A DNA stretch of 64,000 nt from Gamarada debralockiae. Taxonomy: Eukaryota; Ascomycota; Leotiomycetes; Helotiales; Hyphodiscaceae. Positions 12,060-25,594 of this stretch are shown here, piece by piece. The position numbers and the translations under genes are program-made. The notes under the pieces were generated by a model, which worked only from the letters and a program-made list of their open reading frames with translations, had not been told where the DNA came from and did not search any database. Numbering within the stretch: the first letter of the stretch is position 1; each line of letters starts with the position of its first letter. Location: contig NXFV01001813.1 of NCBI GenBank assembly GCA_002803225.1, forward strand, positions 29,714 to 93,713, written 5' to 3'.

Positions 12060-13010
12060 GGCTTTGCTTCAGGTCTCCAATTATGCGTAGCAAAGAACAA
12101 AAGAAACTTTAAAGAAACGTCGCGGTCCGCGATACTTATACTTCAGCCCATCATTCAGTGACATCCACACCTCGGTGCAAGAACCGATTGGATTCCCTGC
12201 CCTGACTGCATCAACAACACGTTCCTGATCTGCCAAGACAGGGTACGCAACGCTTCCCTCTGCGATAACCCGCAAAGTTAAATATCCATGTCCACCGCCT
12301 ACCAAAGATATGTTAAGAATCACCAACACGTGGTGCAGCACGAAATTCCGATTTGAAGGCTCTAACCTTGTACTTTAGAAAATCGGAGATGAAGTCTTGG
12401 CATCCTAGCAAGGGCATCGCTTCGAGATTGCAATCCCGGTCCTGGTTTTGACAACCCCACTATTTCTATCAATGGGGCTCTGTGAACCGAGGAGCTGGCC
12501 TTCACTCGCAGCTCTTTATTTGGTGGGTCTTCTTTCAAGACTTTACTGTGTCGACAATGTCTCTGTACAAGTTGCATTGGAAGACGCTTTTCACTCTAGA
12601 AAATCATCCTCTCAACTATGAATGAAAAGGGGGAAAAGTCTCGCCACAACACATGATGAACGGGAGAAACACCGTAAAGGGAAAAAAGCTTTGTAATGAT
12701 TTATTGACCGATCGATAGACACATAATGTTGACTAGACCCCCTTCCAAGCAAAACAGCTAGCTAAAAACGAGCCAGACATCCATTCTCTGCGGAAAGAGA
12801 TCACCCAATCGCTCGATCGCTATCAGAACTTTTCGGAATGTAAACACGTCGTGGGACAGCAAAACATTGGATCATATGCTCTGCTCGAGTCTTCGTCTTG
12901 ATCATATTCGTGAAGTTCGTGATGTAAGCACAAATAGTCTGCAAGGCGCTGCGAAGGTAAAAAGTTAGCGCTCCTTCTTGGGAAAGATGGAGGAAATGTT
13001 GTGCCATACC
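12060..13010. other. Phosphatase promoter / actin 3' region
   Basis: Between the phosphatase start (12059) and the actin stop (13011), both minus strand. No convincing coding sequence is seen. It should contain the phosphatase promoter and the actin 3' UTR. Confidence 0.4.
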
Positions 13011-14603
<1,593 letters not shown>

Positions 14604-16431
14604 GGCTGCTGATTACGACTGGACGTCAATAAAAAGTGAGGTGGTGCGGGATATGGCGGTGTGAAGAGTTCTCGCGATGATGCCGAGAACTTGGACGAGA
14701 GTTTAAGAGGTCACGAAAAGAGATTCGTGGTCGATAAGAGAAACGCTGAAATGTATTGAAGGATTTGAAGTTGAGAAGGCGAGGTTGAAAGGAAGTCAAG
14801 TTGACGGACGATGTCACTAAAGTTCGTTCTGTGTGGGTTGCGACTGCGGTGAGGCGAAGCGACCAGGATGGTAAGGACCTTGCCGCTTTAGGTAGGAGTT
14901 GAGGTGGGGATTAAGACGGTCAACGAATTGAATCTCCAAAACAGGTTCTCGGTCACTGGAATAGGTGAACGATTTAGAGGTTGATGCTCGAATTATATTC
15001 CCTCCGAAAAGCTCCACGATTGCAAAGAAGTAGAGTTTTTCTCCCAAAGCCCTGGTATCAAAGTCCTCGTCTCTATGTTCTACTTGTATCTGGTTCAGGG
15101 TAGATTGTTAAAGTACATTTTATTTGAGCCTTTTCAATACAATATTTTAACCAAATTCCTGTGGCATTTAGGTCGCCCACCCCGCGATCGAACTCGAGGA
15201 TACCAATGACATTACCAAGCAGCACTCCCAGGCTTTCCATATCCTCAAATTTACGGTATTCCAGGCCTCCTCCATAGAAGGAAGACAAAGCCCACACGAA
15301 GGCTACTTACTGTACAATGGAAATCAGTGGCTGACTGGTCTTGGAGTACAAAGCAGCAAGGAGTTCTGGATCCCTAAGGAAATAAGGTGGCTATGAAAAT
15401 AGCAAACATCTCACTACCAGCAACAAGTCACACCGCTCCTATCAAATCACCTCCGCTCTTATTTCGAAGCCTAAACCATTAAAATTATTCTGTGTCCATG
15501 TCTCGCCGCCAGCCGCGCGTCAAAGAGGCATCTTCTTCCGCCTCCACACGTGCTGACATCCTCGGTGTCGATGCCAAGCAGGCTTCTCATACCGGTACCC
15601 ATTATCTTTTGATGTAAAAAGATTGCGTATGCAAGGGCAGCGCACCTTTGCGATGCGAATCATTGGGGCAAGTCTGACGATTCCAAAGACCGCTCCTAAA
15701 GTTCATCCCAGCCACCTACGGAAGGCAGCGTCGGTTTCTCGGAGGGCAGGAATACGGTGACTCTGATAAGACATTGATGCAATTATTGAGGGGCAATTCT
15801 TAGTGGGGTAAATGGTATGAAATCATTCGAGGCACCAATAAAGCATGAATGATATCCTGCATGAAAATGCATATTGAATGCAATCACCTGCGATGTTCAA
15901 TTAACCTTTCGGAAGCAGGGGCCCTAAAGAAGACGAGGAGAACCATGGTTGGAGAACAGAGCTTATCACGTGATGATTGGATTATGCTCAGGCATACGAG
16001 GGTTGGCCAGCACTCGACTCTTGGAGTAGAGCTCTTTAAGGTGCATCATGGTGCTAACAATACCTATTGATCCACAGCTGCACAGTTCTGAGGATATCAA
16101 ATAATGAAGGCGGGAGCTGGTTAACTGGCTTGAAACCGTATCCAGGGTTTTGCCTCACATTTGTGGCACATCTCAGCCTTGCGTCAAAGAAAACTGTACT
16201 GGAAGGATCGAGAACAAACGAGAATTTGTTGTTGACAATTCCACAAAACAGATGATATATCGCGAATATCCCTTCCAAACTCATAAGACATTTCTCCGAA
16301 AGATTCCATAACCTGTTAAAAGTCTTAAATATTCAGTCGAATCTGAAATCATCACAAAACATTCGATCAATCGCAAATACCCCACCTCAACCGCTCCAAA
16401 CAACCACAACCCAAATCCCACACCCTTCAAC
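14604..16431. other. Actin promoter and intergenic region
   Basis: The part next to 14603 is the actin leader and promoter. A plus-strand ATG at about 15498 opens a roughly 33-codon frame (MSRRQPRVKEASSSASTR...) that ends near a GTACCC; it could be a small first exon, but no continuation is recognised. The last part is the FES1 promoter and leader. No other gene is supported. Confidence 0.35.
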
Positions 16432-17073
16432 ATGGACCCAGGGCTCAATGAACTCCTAAAATGGAGTATCGAAAACTCCACCACAACCGCCAACGACCCC
16501 GAAGCCGCACCCCCTTCAAGCCGCGGTATCAATCCCGACGCCCTCTCCTCCCTCTTCGGCGGCCCCAGCGACGCCGACCTAATGAAACTCTCCATGTCCG
16601 CAATCCTCTCCACCGACCCCGAAGTAACCCTCGATGACAAGCTCACTGCCTTCGACAATTTCGAACAATTAATCGAGAACCTCGACAACGCGAACAATCT
16701 CGGTCCCTTGGCGCTCTGGACGCCCTTACTCGGCTTATTAAGTCATGAGGAGAAAGAGATTAGGAGGATGGCGGCGTGGTGTGTGGGTACTGCGGTGCAG
16801 AATAATGAGTCGAGTCAGGAGAGGCTGTTGGCTATGAATGGGATTCCGCCTTTGGTAAAGCTGGCGACGGGCGAAGGGGAAGGGGAAGGGGTGAGGAGGA
16901 AAGCGGTATATGCGCTCAGTTCGGCGTGCAGGAATTATCAGCCTGCGATGGATGTGCTGACAGGGGAGTTGGGGAAGTTGGGGAGGAGTGGGGAGAAGGT
17001 CGATGCTAGTAATATGGATGCTTGTGATGTTTTGATTGGGGGGCTTAGGGAGGAGGCTTCGAAAGCTGCGTGA
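16432..17073 (+). CDS. fes1: Hsp70 nucleotide exchange factor Fes1
   Basis: A single-exon 213-aa protein. The N-terminus MDPGLNELLKWSIENST is the Fes1 signature, and a Pro/Ser-rich linker follows. Armadillo-type helices then contain the conserved block EIRRMAAWCVGTAVQNN and ALSSACRNY. The length matches the family (about 200-290 aa). Fes1 binds the Hsp70 nucleotide-binding domain and speeds ADP release, helping clear misfolded cytosolic proteins. The start is the only ATG ahead of the conserved N-terminus. Codon use is C-rich in the first half and G-rich in the second. The C-terminus ends soon after the last helix, so this is a short form. Confidence 0.95.
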   Translation: MDPGLNELLKWSIENSTTTANDPEAAPPSSRGINPDALSSLFGGPSDADLMKLSMSAILSTDPEVTLDDKLTAFDNFEQLIENLDNANNLGPLALWTPLLGLLSHEEKEIRRMAAWCVGTAVQNNESSQERLLAMNGIPPLVKLATGEGEGEGVRRKAVYALSSACRNYQPAMDVLTGELGKLGRSGEKVDASNMDACDVLIGGLREEASKAA

Positions 17074-17696
17074 GGAGGACACAGGACAAATTGCATTGGG
17101 TGGTGTACGGGCGTTTGGGATGGACAGAGTTTCGTGAGACAAAATAATAGAAACTAAGAGGACTCAGCCAGGGCTTTCTGATGCCCTACAATATCCAGAT
17201 ATGACTAGAGTTCTCGAATACAAACACTGTGTATGGCAGGCACATTATTGCGCTTTGGGCGCAACACTCTTTTAGGGTGGAGAGCTAGCTTCTTGTTCTG
17301 CACGTACGTAGGTAGTTATACGTCTCCTTTAAAGGTTTTTATTTGGCTTCAATTATTCAACGGTTAATCTACATGGAGTACTGCAAATTCCGAATACTGA
17401 TCAAGTATGCACCTACACGCAGCAGGTGTCTGCGGAGCTCAGCCTCAGCCTCGCGACATCCCAACCTCAATCCCCAAATTTTCTCAACGCGTCCAACAGC
17501 CGTACGAATTACAAGACGTCAAGCCTTCTGTCCAGTACAGCGATCAAAACCGTCCGCTTCGGATATCCGCCGTCCCTGATGTCCGTCTTTTGGATCGCTG
17601 AACAAGAACGAGCGATCACGCTTTGGCATCTACAGGGGACGGTCTTCAACATTGGAATCGCTCAAACGGATTGATGGATTGATATCCTATGCGACA
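17074..17696. other. Intergenic, no supported gene
   Basis: FES1 3' region followed by the promoter of the next gene. Overlapping short plus-strand frames between 17343 and 17680 have no recognisable features. Confidence 0.4.
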
Positions 17697-18995
17697 ATGT
17701 CATTTGGATACTCCGCTGGGGACTTTATCGCGATCGGACAGTTGACCTGGACAGTCTACCGCTCCTGCAAGAGCGCACCATGCGAATTCCAGGAGCTCTC
17801 GCGCGAGCTGAGCTCCTTGCACACGATTCTGCATGAACTCGAGGATGAAGCCCAAACGCCGACCTCTCTGCTAAACCGGCGAGGAGCGAACAGGAAACCG
17901 GAATTAGAGCGGCTGTTGGAGAATTTGGAAGGTGTATTGAAACAGATCGAAGATATCGTAAAACGTTACCACAGCCTTGGGCGAGATCAGAAGAGAACTT
18001 GGGATAGGGTCAAGTTTGCTTCGGAAAACTTGACTGAACTTCGATCGAAATTGATGGTCCATACAAACGCGATAAATATATTCATCTCGAGCCTGTCTGC
18101 TGGATCGTTGGCTAGGATTGAGGGGATATTAGATGAGCTAGTCAGAGATATCAAAGCCGGGAAGAAAGAACCGTCCGTTATATCATCTACGACGATTGAG
18201 GAAAACGATGAGCTTGCCTGGGGAGAGCTGGAGAGGGAACTTGTCGGTGACGGGATTACGAGACAGGATGTGGAGAGGCACAAGGAGGACATCAGGGAGT
18301 ACTTGAAGAAGTTGATACAGGAAAACATGATGGGCGTCGGAGCTGGTTCTAGGGTTTCTTTGGATGCCGAATTTGACGACCTCCAGCTCTCGCCACGGCC
18401 CTCTACCGACTCAACGCTTCTAGAGTCTCTCAATTCGAACCGAAGCTGGAACCTGGGAGTTTGGAGTAATGATATTCCGTTCCAACCGGGTGAAAACAAT
18501 CTCGAGATGATGGTGCAACAACCCGAGGCTGGCGTACTAGGAAGCGACAATCCAAAAGAGAGCGGAATCTCCAGTGAGGAATTGCAAGAATCACAGCCTA
18601 TTGAAGAACGAGTTACGAGGGTGGATAGCGAAGAATCTATGGACGTCCTAAGGGAGCCTCAATGGCCCAGAATCTTGCAGAAGGAAAGCCGCTTCAGCCC
18701 CAAGTCTGCATCTCTGAGGGGCTTGTTTAATATCTCTACCACATCGAGCCAACCAGTTCATCGCATTCGTGCAGAGATAATAAGAGTTCTCAAGCTGCTG
18801 CGGGTACATCACCTTGAGATTCAAGGTGGATTTCTCTGTAGTGTATGGTACAAAACACATTGGGTCCAGTTTCATATGTTTGTAGTCAAGGTACCTCTCT
18901 TGTCGTTACATGGCGTCCGGTTTAAGTGGTTTAAGGGAGACACTGAGTGGTATAAGAGAGTGGCGCAGGGGATCTTGATGCATTTGCGGATCTGA
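17697..18995 (+). CDS. STAND-type fungal N-terminal domain protein
   Basis: I take the ATG at 17697 (MSFGYSAGDFIAIGQLTWTV), giving 432 aa. The frame is open upstream, but without a better ATG. The first 160 or so residues match the helical N-terminal domain found in front of NACHT and ankyrin modules in fungal NLR-like proteins: MSFGxSxGDF followed by long amphipathic helices. The middle is acidic and low in complexity. The C-terminus has GVRFKWFKGDTEWYKRVAQ..L..LR, resembling a short conserved tail seen in fungal proteins of this kind. There is no NACHT, NB-ARC, ankyrin or WD domain, so this is a stand-alone N-domain protein. A role in signalling or non-self response is inference from family context only. 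One exon, no frameshift. Confidence 0.75.
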   Translation: MSFGYSAGDFIAIGQLTWTVYRSCKSAPCEFQELSRELSSLHTILHELEDEAQTPTSLLNRRGANRKPELERLLENLEGVLKQIEDIVKRYHSLGRDQKRTWDRVKFASENLTELRSKLMVHTNAINIFISSLSAGSLARIEGILDELVRDIKAGKKEPSVISSTTIEENDELAWGELERELVGDGITRQDVERHKEDIREYLKKLIQENMMGVGAGSRVSLDAEFDDLQLSPRPSTDSTLLESLNSNRSWNLGVWSNDIPFQPGENNLEMMVQQPEAGVLGSDNPKESGISSEELQESQPIEERVTRVDSEESMDVLREPQWPRILQKESRFSPKSASLRGLFNISTTSSQPVHRIRAEIIRVLKLLRVHHLEIQGGFLCSVWYKTHWVQFHMFVVKVPLLSLHGVRFKWFKGDTEWYKRVAQGILMHLRI

Positions 18996-19470
18996 GGCGG
19001 TATGTAGAGAATGCTTGGAGCGCGGTTATGAACAAGCACAAACTGCTCTACATGACTGCTTGCAGTTAATCTCTCAGAAATAATGAAAGATTACTTGTCC
19101 TTTAGCAGAGTTGCAATACTTCCCAGTTTTTGATCGGGGTTTGCAGAACAAGAAACCGTCTACCTCGAAGCTTGATGGCCCAAAATATCAGCTTTGACAA
19201 GCATCCAGAGGCAGAAAGGAGACAGTAATTGGATTTCCTATAATACTACTACCAGTATGCAACCTTGTTCCGCCATAGAGTTCTTCCCCAAAGCTTTTAT
19301 ACTCAGCACTTTACGTACATTAGGCAAGGCTATGACGTGTCAACTTGGCCAGTTCCTATACAAAATAATACTAGACGAAATTGTTTCCCACAATCTCAAA
19401 GAATTCACTCAGTAGTATACTCGGCATTAATGATCAATTTATCTCTAAGTATAATTGAGTAACAAGACGA
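18996..19470. other. Intergenic
   Basis: AT-rich spacer between the STAND-N gene and the dehydrogenase pseudogene. No feature seen. Confidence 0.4.
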
Positions 19471-20508
19471 TAACGATAGTGACTGGTGCAGTACTTCTCC
19501 TTCCCTCTGTATCACCTCCTTCCACCTCACTAATCCGGCCCAGAATCGAGGCATAGGCTGCCGATCCCTAGTATCCTCTCTTGAGTACCAACTAATGATG
19601 CCTTATGCTTGCTCCCGTCAAGGAATTGATCTTGGCCTTGCCCCTTCCAACACCACTACCAAAGTGCAGTATCCAAAGTTAGACTTCTCATCACAAGCAC
19701 GCATATCAACACTGTGGGAGAAGTGACGCTAGAATTAATAGGGTTGCAAATAAACTGAAATGAACAAGGGAAAGTGGCGCACATCAACAACGCAGCGACG
19801 GTCCCACTTCGATCATAATGCTGAGAATGTAAAATAGTGATGGACGTGAATTATAAGGAGACTTTGAGGGTGCGTAGCCCCTTTCAGATCTATACTCTTC
19901 GCCTTGGGTGAAGTAGCATTCAAATACGAAAGGGGATCTTAGTGACACTTGTAGCCAACCAGATGTGCAAAGCATTCATTCCCCTTCTCGGCAAAAGTGG
20001 AGGGATCGTGAACATCAGTTCCGAAGCTCGACACTCGCTCTCCACAGCCCCTTAATCCAAGTTCGATTCTGAGATCCCAAATTAAACCTCTCTTCACTTG
20101 AAGAACTGGCTGTGCTATACGAGGTATGTCCTATCCATCTCTTCCTCATCCCAATCGAAAGTACCTCTAATCATGGGAATTGGAAAGAACGCTGTAGCGA
20201 AGGATGCGGAAGGGGAACAAGGGCTTGGTGAGAGGAGAAAGAGGTATTATGTGAGTAAAGTAAATCATGTGTCAACACTCTCACTGCCATACTTTCGAGA
20301 GAATGAGGGCTTGGTGATAAGTGCCTGCTGTCCGGGCTGGGTGGATACGGACATGGGAAGCATGGTGAGCAAACCGCCAAAGACTCCTGAGGACGGGGCG
20401 AGGATTCCGATTAGATTGGCGTATGGGGATGTAGGAGGCGTGAGTGGAAGATATTGGGCAAACGAAAGCAACTCCAGTACTGGTGATGGAAAAGTTCAGG
20501 ATTGGTAG
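19471..20508 (+). pseudogene. Degenerate carbonyl-reductase-type short-chain dehydrogenase
   Basis: Fragments of one SDR lie in order on the plus strand but are broken by stops and frameshifts. ITIVTGA at about 19471 joins NRGIG at about 19543, together the TGxxxGIG cofactor motif. Then come VQYPKLDFSSQARISTLWEK (about 19660), HINNAATV (about 19785), MCKAFIPLLGKSGGIVNISS (about 19960), LEELAVLYE (about 20097), the YYVSK active-site YxxxK (about 20250), and an intact tail with ISACCPGWVDTDM and GGVSGRYWAN. The last 136 codons remain open, which could mislead gene callers. The family reduces carbonyls with NADPH. Stops directly after GIVNISSEARHSLSTAP and in the middle third rule out a full product. 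Confidence 0.85.
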
Positions 20509-20607
20509 AGAAGAAGGGAATGGGTTGTACATTTTGTGATAGTACAAACTGATTGGTAGTATACATTGATGTACAGCTCTTGCCTCAACTCCTATTTTCA
20601 TGCAATT

Positions 20608-21818
20608 CTAGTCTACAAGCTTTCCGTAGAACGGAATCCCCAGGGCGCTGAGGAGGAGTCGGGCGTGTCGGTCGGAGGTTGCGGAGGTTTGGATTGTGAC
20701 GTGGAATCCGGGAATCATCTTGGGAGGGTACATCTAAAGGGTGTTAGCTGAAGTAAATGGCATACGGGTAGGGGGACTTACATCGTAGTTGACTTCCACT
20801 TCAGGGAACAAAATAGCACCCTCTCTGTTGAATCCAAAACTGATATTTCCAGCTCCATCACCAGTTGTACCTTTAATACCAGGCCAGTCCTTGATTCTCG
20901 GCATAACGAGATTGATACACTTATCCACAAAGTCGTAGGCCTGGTTCCCTCGCATCGTACAGGTCAGAGAGACTGGCGTCGATTCTCGAATGCCAAACTG
21001 CGCCACGCTATGCCTTGCCTTGTGAACTACCGGTCTCACCCCAGTAACAGCCTGAAGCATAATTCCAGCCACATGAAGATGTGCCGAATCATCAATAGCA
21101 CCCTTTACCATACTGTGCACCACTACCGCCTCGATTTTCGGGATATTCCTCCAGTTGATATCCTTCTCTATCACACGCAACACCTCTCCTGGGCCTCGAG
21201 GGCCACGCTTTGGTCTACCTTTATGATATGGTGATGAATCGTCCCATGTTCGTAATCGGTCAGACTTCTGGGTCTTTTGGGTTCCTGGAGGCGTGTGGAC
21301 GTAGGTCATGGTCATGAGATCAGGGGCTATTGTGGATTGGTAGGTTTGTTCGAGACGGGTGTGGGAGAATGGGCCGGGAACGAAGAGTCGGGAGGAAGGA
21401 TCGGATGGTGGAGGAGGTTGATGAGGATGCAGAGGACCTCTGTAGTATCTTGGAGGACGATATTGGTATCTGGAGAATTATGTGAGCACTGTCTAAAGCA
21501 TCCCCGTTGGATATTGTGTAAAGTATTCTGGGTCCGATTGACAACATACCGAGATGGTGGTAGCTCTCTCCTTCTTCCCTGCGCTCTCTTTACAGGATCG
21601 TATGCCTTGATCTTCTCTGTGGGAATCTGGGCGGGAGAGAACGATGAATTCGATTCGAGTTCCTGCAGATCCTCTGATGCCTCTTGTATCAGTGCAGCTT
21701 CGGTGGAAGCTTCCCCAGAGGCATATCGGCGACAATTGCGGGTTATTGTGGTCGCAGATGGTCGTACATCTCTTATTGAGAGACGATAGAACGTCGAAGA
21801 TAGTTCGCGCAATGCCAT
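20608..21818 (-). CDS. mrpl7: Mitochondrial ribosomal protein uL5m (MRPL7-type)
   Basis: Three exons, 21818-21550, 21469-20782 and 20733-20608, with introns of 80 and 48 bp, all in phase; 360 aa. The N-terminus MALRELSSTFYRLSIRDVRP is basic and hydroxylated, as expected for a mitochondrial presequence. The L5 core includes NIPKIEAVVVHSMVKGA, AGIMLQAVTGVRPVV and FVDKCINLVMPRIKDWPG. The last exon supplies MYPPKMIPGFHVTIQTSAT and the C-terminal ALGIPFYGK. uL5 is a central-protuberance protein of the large mitoribosomal subunit that contacts 5S-equivalent structures. An ATG at 21905 is in frame but lacks presequence character, so I chose 21818. No anomalies are seen. Confidence 0.94.
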
Positions 21819-22294
21819 GTCGTTGGCTTTCGACACTGTTTTGTGCCCCAAATTTCTTTCGATGTTCCTATTGCGAGGCATCAAATAATAAGGCACCAAA
21901 ATCAACTAGTGCTCGTCATTGGCTAGCCGTCCACTTTAGCCTGGCGGAAGAGACAGGGGTCCACTCCGGGCCCTTGTGGAAGAAGCTCCTGCACAACGAC
22001 AACCACAAACCCCCCCCCCCCCCACCAAGGCACCGACTTTGCCACATACATGATCAAGAGACGCATGCGCAACTGCTACGCAACACCACATCACGGGAAT
22101 ACTGGAAAGCAATGGGTGTTGTTAGACATTCTAGGCAACGTTGAGAAGTGCTTGGAGAGCTTCGGCGACCCCACCAAGGCTTCAACAACTAGGGGACGGG
22201 AGGCAGAGTAAACAACACACTACACGAAACAACCCAAGCTTACGATTATATCACTCCAGTCTCGAAGTTTCATCTGCGCATAGCTCGAAGAAAC
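21819..22294. promoter_or_regulatory. Divergent promoter region, uL5m / ubiquitin protease
   Basis: The 476 bp between the uL5m start (minus) and the ubiquitin-protease start (plus) must hold both promoters. It contains a run of 14 C at 22010-22023, likely variable in length. Short frames here are not supported as genes. Confidence 0.5.
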
Positions 22295-25150
22295 ATGAAT
22301 CGCCTTCTCAGCCGGAGGGAGAAAGATGGGCATTCTCACAGACGGCAGAAGTCCCAGGACAAATCCTCCCACCACTCCGACAAAAAGGAGCCCGATAAAA
22401 AGGTAACGTTCCCAGATACCTCTTTCCCTCCTGCGCTTCACTTATACTGGCAACGAAGTCTGTTTTTAATCATTCTATTTCCTCACTCTCCGCGGCGTTT
22501 TCAAAACCTCAAGGGAAAGCCCGGCCTCGATTCAACCTTCCACGTTTTCTCCAACAGTCGCCACAAGTACTGACAGGCGGTTCGGTCTACTCTTACAGAT
22601 TCGGCCTCTTTCGAGCGAGATAATATCCCTGTTCAAATACGATCCGCAGAGAAAGCTTGACAATGAGCAGGGTGCTAAGGTGCGCAACCTGCGAGAATAT
22701 CTTGAAATCTTGCTCATTGGGTACAGATACAATTGATGAGGGAGCGATTGACCAATGCCGGATATACCAACATAGGGGATCAGCAACTTCAATATGGCCT
22801 GTTTTCCCAGCATGCCAACGGAAATATCGATAAGGCTCTGGAGCTAGTGATTCTATTCCAAGAGTCCGTGGAGGGAGTAATCAAGCCGTATAATCCTGCG
22901 GTGGAAATGAAGGGTGCTGTGAACAACAGAGGCGTTACATGCTGGTTGGACTCCCTCCTCTTCGCAATGTTCGCTCGGCTTCCCAGTTTCGAGCCTATAC
23001 TATACACGATATACGACGATGAGCCGAGAAGACGCCTTTCCACACTCATCCGGTTATGGGTCAATATGTTGAGAAGTGGGATGCTCATCAATACGGATGT
23101 GGTATGTGGCAGTCCGTTGTCACGTATGACTAGCTGACTTGAATGCCAGACCTGCTACTTGCAAGAAGCACTCGAAGAGTGTGGATGGGAAGACGGTGCA
23201 AAAATTGAACAACAAGATACTTCTGAAGCTTTCGGCTTTATCACAGAGACACTTCAACTACCGCTACTCACGCTGAAGATGGACCTATACCACGATGGAG
23301 TTACAGATCCTAAGGATGATCATAAAAAGGTTTACGAACGCTTGCTTGAGGTCGCTATTCCTCCCAAACCTGAAGATGGGCGGACTCTGCAACTAGAAGA
23401 TTGCCTAGAAAATTACTTCAATAATCGCGTGGAGGTCAAACGAATGCTGGAGCGCTCAAGCAAACTCGAGCGCTCAAATACGATCTCTTCTGTCAGATCT
23501 GCCCAATCAGAAAAAGGAGCTGCGATACATGTCGAAGTTGCAGAACTCTCTTCTCCAAACACACCTACTTCAATTCATCCTCCATCATCCCCGCTTACGC
23601 AAACTCGTACTCGAGCTCAGAGTATCATACGCCGACGACTTATAGACGACGAACAAGGAGAATCGTCACACACCGACCCCGACAACATGAGCAGACGCAA
23701 CTCGGTCCGAAAGCAATCGCTCCGGAATGAAGTTGTCATACCCGCCTGGCAATTCTTTAATCTAATACGTCCGTTACCATTTCATTTAAAAATACCAATA
23801 TTTACTACTTCTTCACCCTTTGAACGTCACGTACTAATTGGAGGCTTAGCTTGGTACACAAAAAGTACAATCCCGAATGATGCTAGTCTAGCAGCACACT
23901 TCTCTCAAGCGCGTCCTGTCTTGGGTATCTGCTTGAAAAGGTACTCGATGACAGAAAAGGGACATGCCCTCAAGAACAATACCTACATCGACATTCCCTT
24001 GGAAATCCAGTTGCCACATTTCGTGCCGGACGAGACAATAGATGAAGAGGGGCCTTCGATGGGTAACTTCAAACTCTCGCTACAATCTGTCATCTGCCAT
24101 GAAGGAAACTCCGTTCATGAAGGTCACTACTTTTCGTACATTCGTACTGCCACAGAAATTGCAGACGGAGACTCGGCTTCTGATCGGAGACTCAGCAACA
24201 GCAGCTTACCTCCCAATTACCCGGTGGACAAATGGATTAGACATAACGATCTCGCCAGCCCAAGAGTTGAATATGTGGATATAGCGAAGGCATTGAAAGA
24301 GAAGACGCCATATCTGCTGTTCTACCAAGTACAGCCTATATTCGATGACTCCCCACAAGCGGCTTCGACAACCGATCTCGCGGTCGCTCCACCAGCCTAC
24401 GATTCTGGAATCGACATACAGTTCACTGAGTCCAGTCCTCAGGTAGATCGTAATCCTTTCTACGCACTTCTTCGGCAGCAGGAACAGCAGCAGAAGCTGC
24501 AACAGCAAGGATACTTCGATGGTGCGAGAGACGAAACTACGCAATCAACCACGCCTTCCATCAGACCTTCGTCGGAAATCGAGAGACCTCGACACAGCAT
24601 CAACCTACCAGAAGACAGACGAGGAAGCATCGCATTCACGGAAGCCAGCATCGGAAGCGCACATAGCATTTCAGCGCTACAAGTCACATCGGCACCTGTC
24701 ACTCCGAACGAAGAGAGCACCGTGCAACGACTTTCTCGGGCGGCATCGCGTTTCAGGAAATCGGCCAGCAAAAGCAGACCAACGAGTGCCTCTAGCGAAA
24801 ATCGCATCAGCGCAACATTCACACGACTCACAGCACGCAGTAAAGAGCAGTTGAACAAGATAGATATATCGCCTAACAAGGACTCCATACCACCAATACC
24901 CGGCACAGATGGAGCGGCCGACCCTCGCGAGCCTGTTGCTGTGACTGTAGAGGAGGCTGCGCTCAGACCGCCAGCGGATGCAATACCTACACGGAAGACG
25001 AGCAAGAGGGGCAGAAAGCAAGAGAAGCAGGAGAAGAGCAAGGTGCCGGACAAGGAGAAAGACGATCATCACCACCATCATCATAAGAAGGGGAAGGAAC
25101 CGGACAGGAATGGAAAGCAAGTCCCGGAGAGGGAGTGTATGATTATGTAG
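22295..25150 (+). CDS. Ubiquitin carboxyl-terminal hydrolase (USP/UBP, peptidase C19) with CaaX-like tail
   Basis: Four exons: 22295-22402, 22599-22679, 22727-23101 and 23150-25150, all in phase; 854 aa. The catalytic Cys box is NNRGVTCWLDSLLFAMF. The His box is HEGNSVHEGHYFSYIR, and PYLLFYQVQ closes the domain. A Ser-rich insert splits the catalytic domain (about residues 290-375). The last 270 residues are disordered and Ser/Thr-rich, then strongly basic (KRGRKQEKQEKSK). Six consecutive His follow, and the final four residues are CMIM. That ending fits a CaaX prenylation box, and the adjacent polybasic stretch fits membrane anchoring. The enzyme should remove ubiquitin from substrates, perhaps at a membrane; the substrate is unknown. 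The first exon is only 36 codons and very His/Lys-rich. Confidence 0.93.
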
Positions 25151-25594
25151 ATATGGGTATGGCGTTTCGCATTGATATGGATGAGGAATGGGATTGGCAT
25201 AGCATGATAGACTACAGACGTCATCACGGCGTTGAGTGTTGGGATGGGAGGACTTGGACATAGAGATGACATGACTATGCATAGCAGGAAGCATGCGTTT
25301 GATAAGAATACAATTATTGGATGACAATGACATTCTGTTCCTTGTTTCCTATCGTGTCCACTCTTGACAGTTCCGAAGAATGGCTCGAGTGATGTACAGG
25401 AACTCAGTCTCCTCGGCTGGGATGTTGATTGGTGCCACCGCATACCATACATACACTGGCTCCAATGTCACAGCCTTATCCATCTCAAGATCACAACATC
25501 TCTCCATTTTCATCTCATTTCAAGAAGTTCATGGACTTGTACGGCTCACACCTTGCCTCTCCCTTCCCAGAAGCAGTCAAGAAGATCATGCATA
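25151..25594. other. Intergenic
   Basis: 3' region of the ubiquitin protease and promoter of the ankyrin gene. No separate feature seen. Confidence 0.4.

Noticed and set aside
16281..16310. Possible heat-shock element upstream of FES1
   Set aside because: The TTC/GAA units have three-base rather than two-base spacing, so they do not fit the element.
17987..18550. 187-codon minus-strand frame
   Set aside because: Antisense shadow of the STAND-N gene; Ser-rich and without domains.
24460..25333. Long minus-strand frames with His/Leu/Cys-rich translations
   Set aside because: Antisense to the disordered C-terminus of the ubiquitin protease; low-complexity artefacts.
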